From contig NZ_BNEO01000002.1 of the NCBI RefSeq assembly GCF_014905415.1, forward strand, positions 1,116,001 to 1,180,000: 64,000 bases of DNA, written 5' to 3'. The notes under the pieces were generated by a model. The model made no database searches, had not been told where the DNA came from, and saw nothing but the letters and a program-made list of their open reading frames with translations. Shown piece by piece: positions 53,503-63,327 of this stretch. This DNA comes from Virgibacillus salexigens. Its GTDB lineage: Bacteria; Bacillota; Bacilli; Bacillales; Amphibacillaceae. Position 1 is the first letter of the stretch; each line of letters opens with the position of its first letter. A program made the position numbers and the translations under genes.

Positions 53503-55089
53503 AACGTACACAATTTCTCCATCTATTACTGTCATTTCAACCCCAATACGATGAATATCATGCGGATTAACATGAAATATATCTTGGTCAATAATCGTAA
53601 AATCAGCTGCGTATCCTTCTGCAATAAGCCCCCTTGTATCCTCTTGGTTAATGGCATAAGCGCTTCCTGTCGTATATAGCTGAACAGCTTCAAATATAGA
53701 TAATGCCTCTTTTGTTAAGTACCTTTTACCATCATATGATGATTTCCTTAGTACTGCCGCTTCTATTCCATAGAGTGGATTAACCTCTTCTATTGGTGCA
53801 TCTGACCCGCCAGCACAGTGTATGCCATTTGCTAACATGGTTTTCCATGCATAAGAAAGATCTAATCTTTTTTCTCCAAGACGATCAATGACCCAAGGGA
53901 AATCAGAAGCAACAAAAGAGGGTTGTATATCAATAATCGCTGGAAGCTCCTTTAATAGTTGTAAAGATTGTGGATTTAAAATTTGCCCATGGATAATCCG
54001 ATCTCTCCATTTATTTGGCAGCGGATATTTCTTTAATGTCGATGCTACTTCCAAAATGGCTTGATCTCCAATTGCATGAACCGCTACTGGTAAACGATAC
54101 TTCCTAGCATCTTGAACAATTCTTTCTAATTCTGCCGTACTATGAATATTAAAGCCACAATTACCTTTGTCATCAGAGTAATCATTCGTTAACCAAGCAG
54201 TCCTTCCACCTAAAGCGCCATCTGAAAAGATCTTAATTGCACCTAATTCTACATATTGCTCACTACTTAACTCGCCTAAACCTGCCTGAATCGCATCCTG
54301 CATAACTTCATGATGTACTAATAAATGTGCTTTGAATTTATTCTCTTCATTTATTGCATTTGTAAATGCCCGATACGTTTTCTCAAAGCCTCCAAAATAA
54401 TTAAGATCTTCACTGTGCCCCCCTACTAAACCTTTTGCAGTTAGATCACTAATCGCAATCGAAATAACCTGTTCCAAATATGCTTGTGAAACGGATGGCA
54501 TTGCTTGCTTAATCAATTCCTGTGCTGTATCTAAGAAATATCCGGTTGTTTCCCCTGAATTATCACGTATAATAACTCCCCCCTGTGGATCTTCCGTGTT
54601 GTTAGGATAATCAATTTTTGCCAGCTCCATTGCTTTACTATTTGCTAACACAGCATGCCTACAAACTCGAGACAACATTACTGGATTATCTGGAATAATT
54701 TCATCTAACGCCGACTTATGAATAATCAATGGTTCTTCCCAGTGATTCTCATTCCATCCTTCCCCAACTAACCATTCACCTTTAGAAAGATGAACAGAAC
54801 GATTAGATAATGCCTCTAATACTTCATCTGCTGATTGCATAGCTGAAAGATCCAAGCGCAATAATTTCTCTCCGTGCCAAACAATATGTAAATGACTATC
54901 AATAAACCCCGGAAGCATAGTTTTCCCCTGTAAATGAATAGCTTCTTCTATCTCATTATAATACGTGTGATATAAATACTCGTAAGTACCAATCGCTATA
55001 ATTTTATTTCTTTGGGTAAATACTGCATCTACCACAATGTCCTCTTGCTCCATGGTATAGATCGGACCACCGAACCATAATTTTCCCAT
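53482..55089 (-). CDS. ytcJ: Metal-dependent amidohydrolase YtcJ
   Basis: 535-aa amidohydrolase 3 family protein (LAF3-like). Metal-binding HxH is visible in GFIDSHLHIVWHG (about 60-70), with later His residues in VAVHAIGDQA and IIHGQIL, and Asp in AGGSDAPIEEVNP. Substrate is unknown; relatives hydrolyse acylated amides or formamides. It lies alone on the minus strand between the nadK2 terminator and the ssp gene. Confidence 0.9.
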   Translation of the reverse strand: MGKLWFGGPIYTMEQEDIVVDAVFTQRNKIIAIGTYEYLYHTYYNEIEEAIHLQGKTMLPGFIDSHLHIVWHGEKLLRLDLSAMQSADEVLEALSNRSVHLSKGEWLVGEGWNENHWEEPLIIHKSALDEIIPDNPVMLSRVCRHAVLANSKAMELAKIDYPNNTEDPQGGVIIRDNSGETTGYFLDTAQELIKQAMPSVSQAYLEQVISIAISDLTAKGLVGGHSEDLNYFGGFEKTYRAFTNAINEENKFKAHLLVHHEVMQDAIQAGLGELSSEQYVELGAIKIFSDGALGGRTAWLTNDYSDDKGNCGFNIHSTAELERIVQDARKYRLPVAVHAIGDQAILEVASTLKKYPLPNKWRDRIIHGQILNPQSLQLLKELPAIIDIQPSFVASDFPWVIDRLGEKRLDLSYAWKTMLANGIHCAGGSDAPIEEVNPLYGIEAAVLRKSSYDGKRYLTKEALSIFEAVQLYTTGSAYAINQEDTRGLIAEGYAADFTIIDQDIFHVNPHDIHRIGVEMTVIDGEIVYVKNPSST

Positions 55090-55199
55090 CGTACTCTCCC
55101 TTTCTATGGATGCTTCATCTCCAACATAACCTAACTGTACTTTTTTATTTTCACAGAATCAAGTATTGATGCAAACTAACTTCTTATTATATAGATAGT

Positions 55200-55231
55200 A
55201 AAAGAGCTACCCGTGTAACGGATAGCTCTAA
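55200..55231 (-). terminator. Terminator of the SASP gene
   Basis: 12-bp stem AGAGCTATCCGT/ACGGGTAGCTCT (one wobble) and TTTT on the minus strand, 25 nt after the stop codon. Confidence 0.85.
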
Positions 55232-55255
55232 AGCCATTTCACTATTTTATTATAA

Positions 55256-55456
55256 TTATTTGGTACCACCAAATTGTTGTTCAGCCATTTGAACAAGACG
55301 TTTAGTGATTTCACCACCAACAGAACCGTTGGAACGAGAAGTTGAATCTGGTCCAAGTTGAACACCAAATTCTTGAGCAATCTCGTATTTCATTTGATCT
55401 AGTGCTTGTTGAACACCAGGTACTACTAATTGGTTTGAAGAATTGTTAGTTGCCAT
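55256..55456 (-). CDS. Alpha/beta-type small acid-soluble spore protein
   Basis: 66-aa DNA-binding protein that protects spore DNA and is degraded by GPR protease on germination. The family signatures are clear: [19 protein letters not shown] with the GPR cleavage context (EIAQEFGV), and [18 protein letters not shown] for DNA binding. AAGGAGGTG precedes the ATG. A sigma-G promoter lies upstream. It corresponds to the sspA position near thiI in B. subtilis, but alpha/beta SASPs are too similar to name individually. Confidence 0.95.
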   Translation of the reverse strand: MATNNSSNQLVVPGVQQALDQMKYEIAQEFGVQLGPDSTSRSNGSVGGEITKRLVQMAEQQFGGTK

Positions 55457-55480
55457 GTTAACTCACCTCCTTGGTACTTA

Positions 55481-55510
55481 TAGAATGTGTACAAAGGGTG
55501 GAAAACATTC
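55481..55510 (-). promoter_or_regulatory. Sigma-G promoter of the SASP gene
   Basis: On the minus strand, GAATG (55506-55510), 18-bp spacer, CATTCTA (55481-55487). Both elements fit the sigma-G consensus GHATR and CATWHTA at every position. Confidence 0.85.
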
Positions 55511-55551
55511 ATTTTTTTAATTGGTAGTTCCTGACAATCTTTTTAAAGAAA

Positions 55552-56751
55552 TTAAAATAAATCTTCATACGCACATTGATTTGTTTTAGCAGTGATTTTT
55601 ATGGTTTCAATCCCATTCACGGCTTCTTCAAGGGAGTCGGTAAAATCCGTTCTTGCTTCAAACAGATTTGCCTTTTCACGTTTCGGTTTTGTTTTCGGAG
55701 ATTTTGGTACAAAAATAGTACAACAATCTTCATATGGAAGGATAGAAGTCTCATACGTACCTATCTCACGTGAAATTTTAATAATTTCTGTTTTATCCAT
55801 TGCAATTAACGGACGAATAATTGGATAATTGGTGACTTCATTGATGGTATTCATACTCTCCATCGTTTGACTAGCAACCTGTCCAAGATTTTCACCAGTT
55901 GTCATGGAAAGGATTTCTTGACTATGACAAACTCTTTCACTAATACGCATCATCATTCTCCGCATAATCGTCATGGCATACTCATTAGGCATCTCTCGGA
56001 ATATTTCCTGTTGTAATTTTGTAAATGGTACAATATGGACATTAATGGACTTACCGTATTTCGTTAATTGCTGTGCTAAATCAAGAACTTTTTGTTTTGC
56101 ACGTTCACTTGTAAATGGTGGAGAATGAAAATGTATGGCTTCAATGTGTACACCTCGCTTCATTGCAAGATACCCGGCAACTGGACTATCAATTCCGCCT
56201 GAAAGCAATAATAGAGACTTTCCAGATGTACCTACCGGAAGTCCTCCCAGTCCTTGAACAACACTAGAAGTAATATAAGCCGCTTCCAGTCTTATTTCAA
56301 CTTTAATTTCTAAGTCGGGTTCATGTACATCAACCGAAATTCCTTCCGTATTCGTTAGCAAATGTTTTCCCAAGACTTGATTCATTTCTTGTGAAGGGAT
56401 GGGAAAATCTTTATTAATCCGTTTTACAGATACTTTAAATGTTTTTACATTCTTCCCTTTTTTCAACGCGTATAACGAAGCTTCTTTTATCTTTTCCGGA
56501 TCATTTTTCACTTTTATTGCTAAACTCAAGCTTTGTATACCAAATATGTTTTTACATTTATTGATTATTGGTTCCGGATCATGGCCATTTAATAAAATAA
56601 ACATTCTTCCTTGTGTACGTTTCACCTTAATATTGGAGAAATCCCTTAGTTTATCTTGAATATTCTCTTGCAAACGAATAATAAACTGCTTAATGTTTTT
56701 TCCTTTTAAGGCCATCTCACCATAGCGAATTAATATATGATCATATTGCAT
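55552..56751 (-). CDS. thiI: tRNA 4-thiouridine synthase ThiI
   Basis: Adenylates U8 of tRNA and transfers sulfur to make 4-thiouridine. The 399-aa protein has a NFLD/THUMP region (about 1-170; RTQGRMFI) and a PP-loop ATPase (LLLLSGGIDSPVAGYLA, about 185). A conserved Cys pair occurs in YEDCCTIFVP. Like other Bacillus ThiI proteins it lacks the C-terminal rhodanese domain of E. coli ThiI, so the adjacent NifZ must supply the persulfide sulfur directly. It starts 7 nt after nifZ. Confidence 0.95.
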   Translation of the reverse strand: MQYDHILIRYGEMALKGKNIKQFIIRLQENIQDKLRDFSNIKVKRTQGRMFILLNGHDPEPIINKCKNIFGIQSLSLAIKVKNDPEKIKEASLYALKKGKNVKTFKVSVKRINKDFPIPSQEMNQVLGKHLLTNTEGISVDVHEPDLEIKVEIRLEAAYITSSVVQGLGGLPVGTSGKSLLLLSGGIDSPVAGYLAMKRGVHIEAIHFHSPPFTSERAKQKVLDLAQQLTKYGKSINVHIVPFTKLQQEIFREMPNEYAMTIMRRMMMRISERVCHSQEILSMTTGENLGQVASQTMESMNTINEVTNYPIIRPLIAMDKTEIIKISREIGTYETSILPYEDCCTIFVPKSPKTKPKREKANLFEARTDFTDSLEEAVNGIETIKITAKTNQCAYEDLF

Positions 56752-56758
56752 TTTTTAT

Positions 56759-57898
56759 CTACTCCATAACTTCTTTAAATTGGCGAATTTTTTCACGTAA
56801 TACGTTAATAAACCTCTTTAATTCTTCTTTATTATTTTCATAACTCATACTCACTCGTAAAGCAGAAGTGGTTCGATCTTCTGACAAGCCACATGCAGCA
56901 AGGATTTTACTTTCATCTGTTTTCTTTGAGGAACAAGCTGACTTCGTTGAAATAAAAATATCTTCATCACTCAACATATGAATGATTACCTCCGGTTTTA
57001 TACCAGGAATGGAGAAGTTAATAATATGCGGTGCAGCTTCTTTTGGAGAATTCAGCTTTACTTCCTTTATACTTTCTAACTCTCTAACCAAATATTGCTG
57101 TAACTCATACAAATGAAGTTGATCCTTCTTTTCTTTTTCCTTCATTAATCGAATGGCTTTCACTATTGATACTGCACCAGCTAAATTCTCTGTCCCGGAT
57201 CGAATCGCTTGTTCTTGTTCTCCCCCATGAAATAACGGAAAAAGTGTTGTACGTTGCTTCACATATAAAATCCCTGTTCCCTTTAGTCCATGTATTTTAT
57301 GTCCGGAAATCGTGCAAAGATCAATACCGCTGTCTGCAAGATCTAGAGGGATTTTACCAAAGCCTTGGACGTGATCTACATGGAAAAATAATTTCGGATA
57401 TTGGTTAGCAATCTTACCTATCTCATGGATAGGCTGAATAGATCCCATTTCATTATTAACATGCATGATACTGATTAAAATCGTATCTTCTCTAATCGCA
57501 TTTTTAAGGTCCACGATATCAATGACACCGGATTGATTTACTGGTAAATAAGTTATCTCAAACCCCAGTTTCTTAAGGCTCTCGCAGGCATTATACACCG
57601 ACGGATGTTCAATGTCGGTCGTTATAATATGCTTCCCTCTATTTTGGTGTTCCAATGCAATCCCTTTTATTGCAATATTATTTCCTTCCGTACCACCAGA
57701 GGTAAACACAATTTCATTCGGTTCCACTTGTAAAAGATCGGCTGCTTGACGTTTAGCCTGAATAAGTAATTTCTCAGCTTCACCACCCATCGGATGAATC
57801 GATGATGGGTTTGCAAAAAAAGCAGTGGACACTTGTTCAAAACTTTTTAAAACAGAAGGGGCAGGTTTGGTTGTTGCACTATTATCTAAATATATCAT
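56759..57898 (-). CDS. nifZ: Cysteine desulfurase NifZ (ThiI partner)
   Basis: PLP-dependent cysteine desulfurase of 379 aa (IscS/NifS class). The N-terminus YLDNSATTKPAPSV, PLP-binding Lys in TISGHKIHGLKG (about 202), and the active-site Cys loop STKSACSSKKTDES (about 320) are all present. It is fused in position to thiI, as B. subtilis nifZ-thiI, where it delivers sulfur for 4-thiouridine. The start follows ATAGGAG. It is separated from ezrA by a bidirectional hairpin. Confidence 0.94.
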   Translation of the reverse strand: MIYLDNSATTKPAPSVLKSFEQVSTAFFANPSSIHPMGGEAEKLLIQAKRQAADLLQVEPNEIVFTSGGTEGNNIAIKGIALEHQNRGKHIITTDIEHPSVYNACESLKKLGFEITYLPVNQSGVIDIVDLKNAIREDTILISIMHVNNEMGSIQPIHEIGKIANQYPKLFFHVDHVQGFGKIPLDLADSGIDLCTISGHKIHGLKGTGILYVKQRTTLFPLFHGGEQEQAIRSGTENLAGAVSIVKAIRLMKEKEKKDQLHLYELQQYLVRELESIKEVKLNSPKEAAPHIINFSIPGIKPEVIIHMLSDEDIFISTKSACSSKKTDESKILAACGLSEDRTTSALRVSMSYENNKEELKRFINVLREKIRQFKEVME

Positions 57899-57949
57899 AA
57901 CTAGTTAACTCCTATCTTAGCAAAACACATGTGTTCCTTTACGCTTAGA

Positions 57950-57979
57950 AAAAAGGATATTAAATAATATCCTTTTTTC
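57950..57979 (-). terminator. Terminator of ezrA
   Basis: 13-bp stem AAAAAAGGATATT/AATATCCTTTTTT with a 4-nt loop, T run on the minus strand, 13 nt after the ezrA stop codon. Confidence 0.9.
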
Positions 57980-57992
57980 TACGTATTTTTAT

Positions 57993-59693
57993 TCAATTAA
58001 GCGTTACTTCACCTTCTTGGTAAGCCTCAATTCGCTTTAATGCACCAGGATCAATTTCTTCCACAGCTTTTGCTGCATGTTCTAGCGATAGCTCATATTC
58101 ATAATTTCTAAATAGCCGCTCCGATTCAGCTAATTTTGCTGCTAACATTGGATATTGACTACGATACCTATTCGCATATTGGATGACTTGTTCCGTTAAA
58201 TAAGCTTGTTCTAACATGAGATCGGTTTGTTCCATTGCATATTCTACTGCATTTTTAGCGTCATTTAATGCTTGCTGCACTTCAGTCATATCTAAGGGCT
58301 GACTCTCCAACGTTTTTAATACCCGCTGGTTTTTATGGCTAGCCGTTTCGATTAGGTTCCAAATAAAATTAGGAATACCTGGAACATTGCTCTTTTTAAG
58401 TTTACGCTGGATATGATATAACTGATTGCGCATTTCTGTCAATTTTTCTTTTGCTTCCAGTTCATCTTTGCGTAAGTTATTAATTCGTTTTTTAAACGCT
58501 TCATGTTTTTCTTTTAGTAGTTCAATTTGCTGAAAGCCTTCTTCAATTTCATCTCTAAGCTTTGTATGAGGTGTATTATCATGTTCCATATCCGATAAGA
58601 GCTCTTCAAGCTGCCCATTTAACTTAGTAATTGATTTTTCCAATGACAGGTATTTTTCCATATCTTCATCTTCAAAGTAATACGCTTTTTTCAATTGTTC
58701 TACATCATGTTTCGTATCAATAAACGTGTTATTCATCTCTTCTAATGTAGTTTGATAGGATGGAACTTTTGTATCAACATAATTTTTAGCAATTGCCTCT
58801 TTTTCAAGCAGTTGATACATTTCTTTTATTCGTGCATCTACCTCCTCAATAACCAGTTCAGCATCGGTAAAGTCTCCTGTTTCTAAATCGCTCACGATAT
58901 GTAGTAGCCTATCTTGATAACCTTTTATTTCTTTTTCAAAAGCTAAGTGATCAACTCGATAACCTTCTTCTTTCATTTCTTTTAATCCGCCATGAAGTTC
59001 ATCTAGTTGGGAAGGTAACTCTTGCTTACTCTTTTGATAGAGCCTTGGAAATTCATCGAGCTGCACTTCTACCGCGTCTAGTGAAGCTCTTAATTGATCT
59101 ACTAGCTTTTTTGCTTCTAAATAATTTCCATCCGCTATTAATGCATAATATTGGGATAGTTGTTCTGCCAATTCATCGAGCTTACCTTCAAAAAACATGT
59201 CTGCTTTCCCAAATTGATATCTATTTTGGGATAATTGCTTACGTAATGATTTAATCGTTGGTTCTACATGCTCAACTTCTTTTCGACTTGATTCTTCAGA
59301 ATGAAGTAACTCTTCAACTTCTTTTAAAATGTCCTCAATTTCCACTTCTATTGATTGTAGGATACGTTCTACATCAGCTAATACTTTTTTAGCTTTTGTA
59401 AAGCGATAACGATCAGCAGATTCTTCTGCATCAAAGAGAAGTTCCTCAATATCCGTTAACTCTTTTGTGACTATATGCTCCCATCGTTCTTTCCATGCTT
59501 CAAACTTATCCTGTGTCTCACCAGATAAGTTCAGTATCTTGATACGGGAGAGCTCAGAATTGATGTTTCGACCCATAATATCCATTTTCCAGGCTTCATA
59601 ACGATCGACAACATCATATACTCTTTTACGTAAAATAAGTCCAATAATGATTAGTGTAATGACTACAAGTATACCGCCTATGATGTATGCCAT
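57993..59693 (-). CDS. ezrA: Septation ring regulator EzrA
   Basis: Membrane-anchored negative regulator of FtsZ ring formation. The 566-aa protein has one N-terminal membrane helix (about 3-22; IIGGILVVITLIIIGLIL) with the rest a cytoplasmic chain of spectrin-like coiled coils (Glu/Lys/Leu-rich heptads throughout). The C-terminal conserved patch NRYRSQYPMLAAKL near 515 corresponds to the FtsZ-interaction region. I chose the ATG at 59693 with GGGAGG upstream; the longer frame adds 42 residues of no family likeness. Confidence 0.95.
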   Translation of the reverse strand: MAYIIGGILVVITLIIIGLILRKRVYDVVDRYEAWKMDIMGRNINSELSRIKILNLSGETQDKFEAWKERWEHIVTKELTDIEELLFDAEESADRYRFTKAKKVLADVERILQSIEVEIEDILKEVEELLHSEESSRKEVEHVEPTIKSLRKQLSQNRYQFGKADMFFEGKLDELAEQLSQYYALIADGNYLEAKKLVDQLRASLDAVEVQLDEFPRLYQKSKQELPSQLDELHGGLKEMKEEGYRVDHLAFEKEIKGYQDRLLHIVSDLETGDFTDAELVIEEVDARIKEMYQLLEKEAIAKNYVDTKVPSYQTTLEEMNNTFIDTKHDVEQLKKAYYFEDEDMEKYLSLEKSITKLNGQLEELLSDMEHDNTPHTKLRDEIEEGFQQIELLKEKHEAFKKRINNLRKDELEAKEKLTEMRNQLYHIQRKLKKSNVPGIPNFIWNLIETASHKNQRVLKTLESQPLDMTEVQQALNDAKNAVEYAMEQTDLMLEQAYLTEQVIQYANRYRSQYPMLAAKLAESERLFRNYEYELSLEHAAKAVEEIDPGALKRIEAYQEGEVTLN

Positions 59694-59843
59694 ATAATGC
59701 CTCCCAACTAAATTCCTATAAGAGGATGGACGTTTACAATTTACAATAATAACCGTCGCAAATAGTAATCTAATTATAATAATACCATGTTTACCGCCAT
59801 TTTTGCTAAAAAAATACAAATAAATTGCGGATTCGCATATTTT

Positions 59844-60482
59844 TTATTTACAGAAAACTTCATTTACTATTTCTCTTTGTTGTTCCACAAGAAAATCCAA
59901 CCATTGATGGATTGTTTTTGTGTAGTTTTGAACAAATAATTGATGGGAAGATTCACCAATAATATGATCCTTCCATTCATTATGCATCATATACGGTGTT
60001 ACAAGCATCCCTTTTAATTGCATCAATAAATAATTCCGATCATTAATTGAAGTTGCTCGCTTGTTTACAACCTCAAAAAAAGCTTTACTTATAAAATGAT
60101 TTTCTTTGGCTAAATACGTAACAGCCATTTCCCGAACAAATACGGAGTCTAACGAAAGTTCTCTATGTATAAAACACGAGAATTGATGATTGTCTTGCTT
60201 GTACTGTATAATAATGAAAATTAATTCCTTTAATTGATCTAGTGCATTTAAATCTTTATGTTCTTCAAGGGCCGTTTCCAGGGTATTTAGGTAATTTTCG
60301 TAATAGTTCGTAACAGCGAATTCTAAAAGACCTTGTTTACCTCTAAAATAGTAGCTAATAAGCGAAACATTAACATTTGCTTTATCTGCTATATCACGTA
60401 CAGAAGTGCCGTGAAACCCTTTTTGAAAGAATAATGACGATGCAGCTTCGATTACTTTCTGTTTTGAGAGATTATTTTTCAT
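59844..60482 (-). CDS. refZ: TetR-family regulator RefZ (YttP)
   Basis: DNA-binding protein that controls FtsZ ring position and chromosome capture at the start of sporulation. The 212-aa protein equals B. subtilis RefZ in length. The N-terminal HTH (GTSVRDIADKANVNVSLISYYFRGKQGL, landmark VSLISYYF, about 25-50) is typical of TetR; the rest is helical. I chose the ATG at 60482 with AAGGAG 8 nt upstream; the longer frame starts at a GTG inside that site. It is divergent from ytsP. Confidence 0.92.
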   Translation of the reverse strand: MKNNLSKQKVIEAASSLFFQKGFHGTSVRDIADKANVNVSLISYYFRGKQGLLEFAVTNYYENYLNTLETALEEHKDLNALDQLKELIFIIIQYKQDNHQFSCFIHRELSLDSVFVREMAVTYLAKENHFISKAFFEVVNKRATSINDRNYLLMQLKGMLVTPYMMHNEWKDHIIGESSHQLFVQNYTKTIHQWLDFLVEQQREIVNEVFCK

Positions 60483-60592
60483 AAGATTCACTCCTTACAT
60501 CTCAAATACGACAGTGAGAGGATTTATCCTGCAATTTTCGCTCGACAATATAATTATGAATGTCGAAAAAACAAATAGAAAGGAAAGTGTAT

Positions 60593-61075
60593 ATGTTCCA
60601 GGCCAGTATGTATTCAGGAGATAAAGTAAAAGATTATGGTTTATTAATTCGTCAATTACAAGCATTAAGTGAAGACGAAAAAGATCCTATAGCAATCCTA
60701 TCAAATGCTTCCGCATTATTGAATCAATTTCTAGAGGAGACGAATTGGGTTGGATTTTATCTATGGAAAGAGGACGAACTTGTTCTTGGACCTTTTCAAG
60801 GCCTACCAGCTTGCATTCGAATCGGTTATGGAAAAGGTGTATGTGGTACTGCAATTCAAGAAAAAGCTACCCAACGGATCTCAGATGTCCATCAATTCCC
60901 AGGACATATCGCTTGCGATAGTGCTACTAAATCAGAAATTGTTGTACCTGTTATCATCAACGGTACGATTTATGGGGTTCTTGATATTGACAGCCCTGTA
61001 ACAAATCGATTTGATGAGACAGATCAAGAATACTTAGAGAAATTTGTTGATACGTTGCAAGGGTATTTATCCTAA
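60593..61075 (+). CDS. ytsP: Free methionine-(R)-sulfoxide reductase (YtsP, GAF domain)
   Basis: 160-aa single GAF-domain enzyme that reduces free methionine-R-sulfoxide. The cysteines used for catalysis in this family are visible: CIRIGYGKGVCGTA (two Cys) and HIACDSATKSE (third Cys). ETNWVGFYL and DIDSPVTNRFDETD are family signatures. I chose the ATG at 60593, preceded by GAAAGGAAAG; the ORF runs 11 codons further without a ribosome binding site. It is monocistronic, ended by a terminator. Confidence 0.93.
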   Translation: MFQASMYSGDKVKDYGLLIRQLQALSEDEKDPIAILSNASALLNQFLEETNWVGFYLWKEDELVLGPFQGLPACIRIGYGKGVCGTAIQEKATQRISDVHQFPGHIACDSATKSEIVVPVIINGTIYGVLDIDSPVTNRFDETDQEYLEKFVDTLQGYLS

Positions 61076-61114
61076 GTTATTTAGAGTAAAAGATAGTGTA
61101 TTATACTGCCACCT

Positions 61115-61147
61115 GAGCTGTCGAGTCAATTTCGACAGCTTTTTTTG
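61115..61147 (+). terminator. Terminator of ytsP
   Basis: 9-bp stem AGCTGTCGA/TCGACAGCT with a 7-nt loop followed by seven T residues on the plus strand. Confidence 0.94.
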
Positions 61148-61210
61148 GTATCGGCTTTAGATTCATCAAAAGAAAACGATGTATAGATGTATAGATGTAT
61201 ATATACCAAG

Positions 61211-62995
61211 CTATTTAAGTTTTACATTTTTCACCACACTGTTTTTCCCTGTATTTTTCGCTTCATAAAGTGCTTTATCTGCTCGAATAAACAATTCACT
61301 GACTGAATCATTTATCGTTCTTGTCCAGAAAGAGACCCCGCAGGAAAGTGTAACAGAAGGTGATGTAGAAGTCTTCACTTTTCCGCATATTTTATCCGCT
61401 ATTTGAACAGCTTCATTAATCGATGTATTTGGTGCATAAATCGCTAACTCCTCCCCTCCCCATCTAGATGGAACAAATGCTTGTTTTGAATAATCAATGA
61501 TAATATTAGCAACTTGTTTTAACACTTCATCACCAATAGGATGGCCATGTTCATCATTTATCTTTTTAAAATCATCAATATCAAATAAGATCAGCGATCC
61601 CTTCTCAGCCACTTTCATTTCCTTGATAATAACTTCTTCTAAATGATTGCGTGAATATAGATTGGTAAGATAATCCGTAATAACTGCTCTTTGTAATTCT
61701 TCCTTTAAAATGGCATTAGACAGGGCTAATGAACAATGCTGGATAAGCGATTGTAATAACTTATATACTTCAAATGTGAAATAATAGGGTGATTCATGCA
61801 TGATTACAACAAAACCATACACTTCATACTCTTGACGCATGGGGATTACCATAAGAGATCGATATGGTAAATGCGGATATTCATCATAATCACCTTTAAA
61901 TACTGGATAATCTATTTCCTTAAATAAAAATGCAGTAAACGCTTCGCTGTTTTTTGATTTAAAATAACTTGTACTTGCTGATAGTATATCTACTCTATTT
62001 TCACTATGTCTAAAAATAAACCCTATCTCAGAAGCTTGGCAAACCTCTTCAATCTTATCTCGGACCGATTCTGTAATATCAGTCAAATCTAAATTTGAAT
62101 TCACCTTATGTGTGACATCGTTAATTAGTTTTAAATCGGAAATTAAATGATTAGAAGTTTCAAGTAAACTCACATTTTCAATAGCCATACCAGCAGTATG
62201 CGCAATATGCGTAATACAGGATATTTGCCGCTCTAGCAACATACCTGGACTATCTTTCAAAAGTAGTTGGATGACACCATAGACTCCTTGTTTTCCAGTA
62301 AGAGGTGCGTATATCTTTCTACTATCCTTATCAACATTCTCCAATTGGACTCCCCCGGTTACAAATGCCTTGGAACTGTAGCTCTTTGTTTCATCATCTG
62401 TATAAGCGATTGTTTGAATGGGAATATCGTCATCGAGCTCTGTATCATGAGATAATAAAAATTGGATTACATTGTCTGGATAGAATGTTTGAATGGTCCG
62501 GTATACTTCCTTTAATATTTCTGATTTATGTGTCATTGTAAAGACGCTTATGGAAAATTCATATAAGAATGGGTAGATATCCTGGTTGCTCATCATTTGC
62601 TGGGCTAGCTTTAACACTTTCCTTGTCTCTGATTGAATTGTTTGCAAAATGGAAATAGAATTTATATCAGAAAACCTCACATATAAAAGCAGCCCAGAAG
62701 TTACATTTAAGTAATAATCCTTTTCGTATGAATAAAAGCAAAACAGATCCTTAGAAATATCTTTGCTATTTAACCCTTCTTCCAACAACTCCTTACTAAC
62801 TAAATCCGTTGAAATTAAGTGATATGTAGAAGACTCTTTCATCCACTTATACATACCGGTTAATTGAATACATGGAAGCCGATTTATTTGAATGGCTATG
62901 AGGGATACGAATTCCTCATAGGATCGGCAGTCCCAATTAGTTATTACATCAAAATAGTACTGCTGTAATTCTCTCTTTACAACTTGTGAATTCAT
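61211..62995 (-). CDS. dgcP: Diguanylate cyclase with GAF domains (DgcP/YtrP-type)
   Basis: 594-aa soluble protein that likely makes cyclic di-GMP. Two GAF-like sensory regions lie at about 165-300 and 310-430, after an N-terminal region with some similarity to a third. The C-terminal GGDEF domain (about 440-590) has ITDYLTNLYSRNHLEE, LFDIDDFKKINDEHGH and the active-site loop RWGGEEL (GGEEL). No inhibitory RxxD site is evident just before the loop. Three ATG codons are in tandem; the third has the best spacing to AGGTGA. It is in the same place as B. subtilis dgcP, next to rpsD. Confidence 0.92.
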   Translation of the reverse strand: MNSQVVKRELQQYYFDVITNWDCRSYEEFVSLIAIQINRLPCIQLTGMYKWMKESSTYHLISTDLVSKELLEEGLNSKDISKDLFCFYSYEKDYYLNVTSGLLLYVRFSDINSISILQTIQSETRKVLKLAQQMMSNQDIYPFLYEFSISVFTMTHKSEILKEVYRTIQTFYPDNVIQFLLSHDTELDDDIPIQTIAYTDDETKSYSSKAFVTGGVQLENVDKDSRKIYAPLTGKQGVYGVIQLLLKDSPGMLLERQISCITHIAHTAGMAIENVSLLETSNHLISDLKLINDVTHKVNSNLDLTDITESVRDKIEEVCQASEIGFIFRHSENRVDILSASTSYFKSKNSEAFTAFLFKEIDYPVFKGDYDEYPHLPYRSLMVIPMRQEYEVYGFVVIMHESPYYFTFEVYKLLQSLIQHCSLALSNAILKEELQRAVITDYLTNLYSRNHLEEVIIKEMKVAEKGSLILFDIDDFKKINDEHGHPIGDEVLKQVANIIIDYSKQAFVPSRWGGEELAIYAPNTSINEAVQIADKICGKVKTSTSPSVTLSCGVSFWTRTINDSVSELFIRADKALYEAKNTGKNSVVKNVKLK

Positions 62996-63109
62996 CATCA
63001 TTCACCTATTCTCATGAATTAATTAGTTCAAATTACATATCCATTATATACCAAATAGTTCTTTGTGCCTATCAAGAACTTTGTCGAATACTTTTTTTAT
63101 AGAAAGGTT

Positions 63110-63138
63110 GACTCACACCAATAAAAATTATATACTAT
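63110..63138 (+). promoter_or_regulatory. Sigma-A promoter of rpsD
   Basis: -35 TTGACT (63110-63115), 17-bp spacer, -10 TATACT (63133-63138). Transcription would start near 63145, giving a leader of about 180 nt. Confidence 0.88.
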
Positions 63139-63144
63139 TCTTTG

Positions 63145-63327
63145 TGTAAAATAATAAAGTAGCCTTAGTGAACCGACGTTTGCAATTTCATGTTGTTCCT
63201 CTCTATTGAGGTGTATCGCGTAACTCTTAGCTGCTGGAGCGATGGTACATGAAGACAACATGGTCAAGCGTAATGGAACACGGCCTTTTATTTTATGCAA
63301 AATAAAATAAAAAGGAGGAAATGTCTT
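63145..63327 (+). promoter_or_regulatory. Structured rpsD leader, likely S4 autoregulatory site
   Basis: Long leader with CATGTTGT (63191-63198) paired to ACAACATG (63257-63264), an internal CCTC/GAGG hairpin, and CCTTTTATTTTA (about 63286-63297) complementary, with a one-base bulge, to TAAAATAAAAAGG (ending near 63319), which includes the start of the Shine-Dalgarno. B. subtilis S4 is known to repress its own gene through such a leader; the detailed fold here is inferred. Confidence 0.65.
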
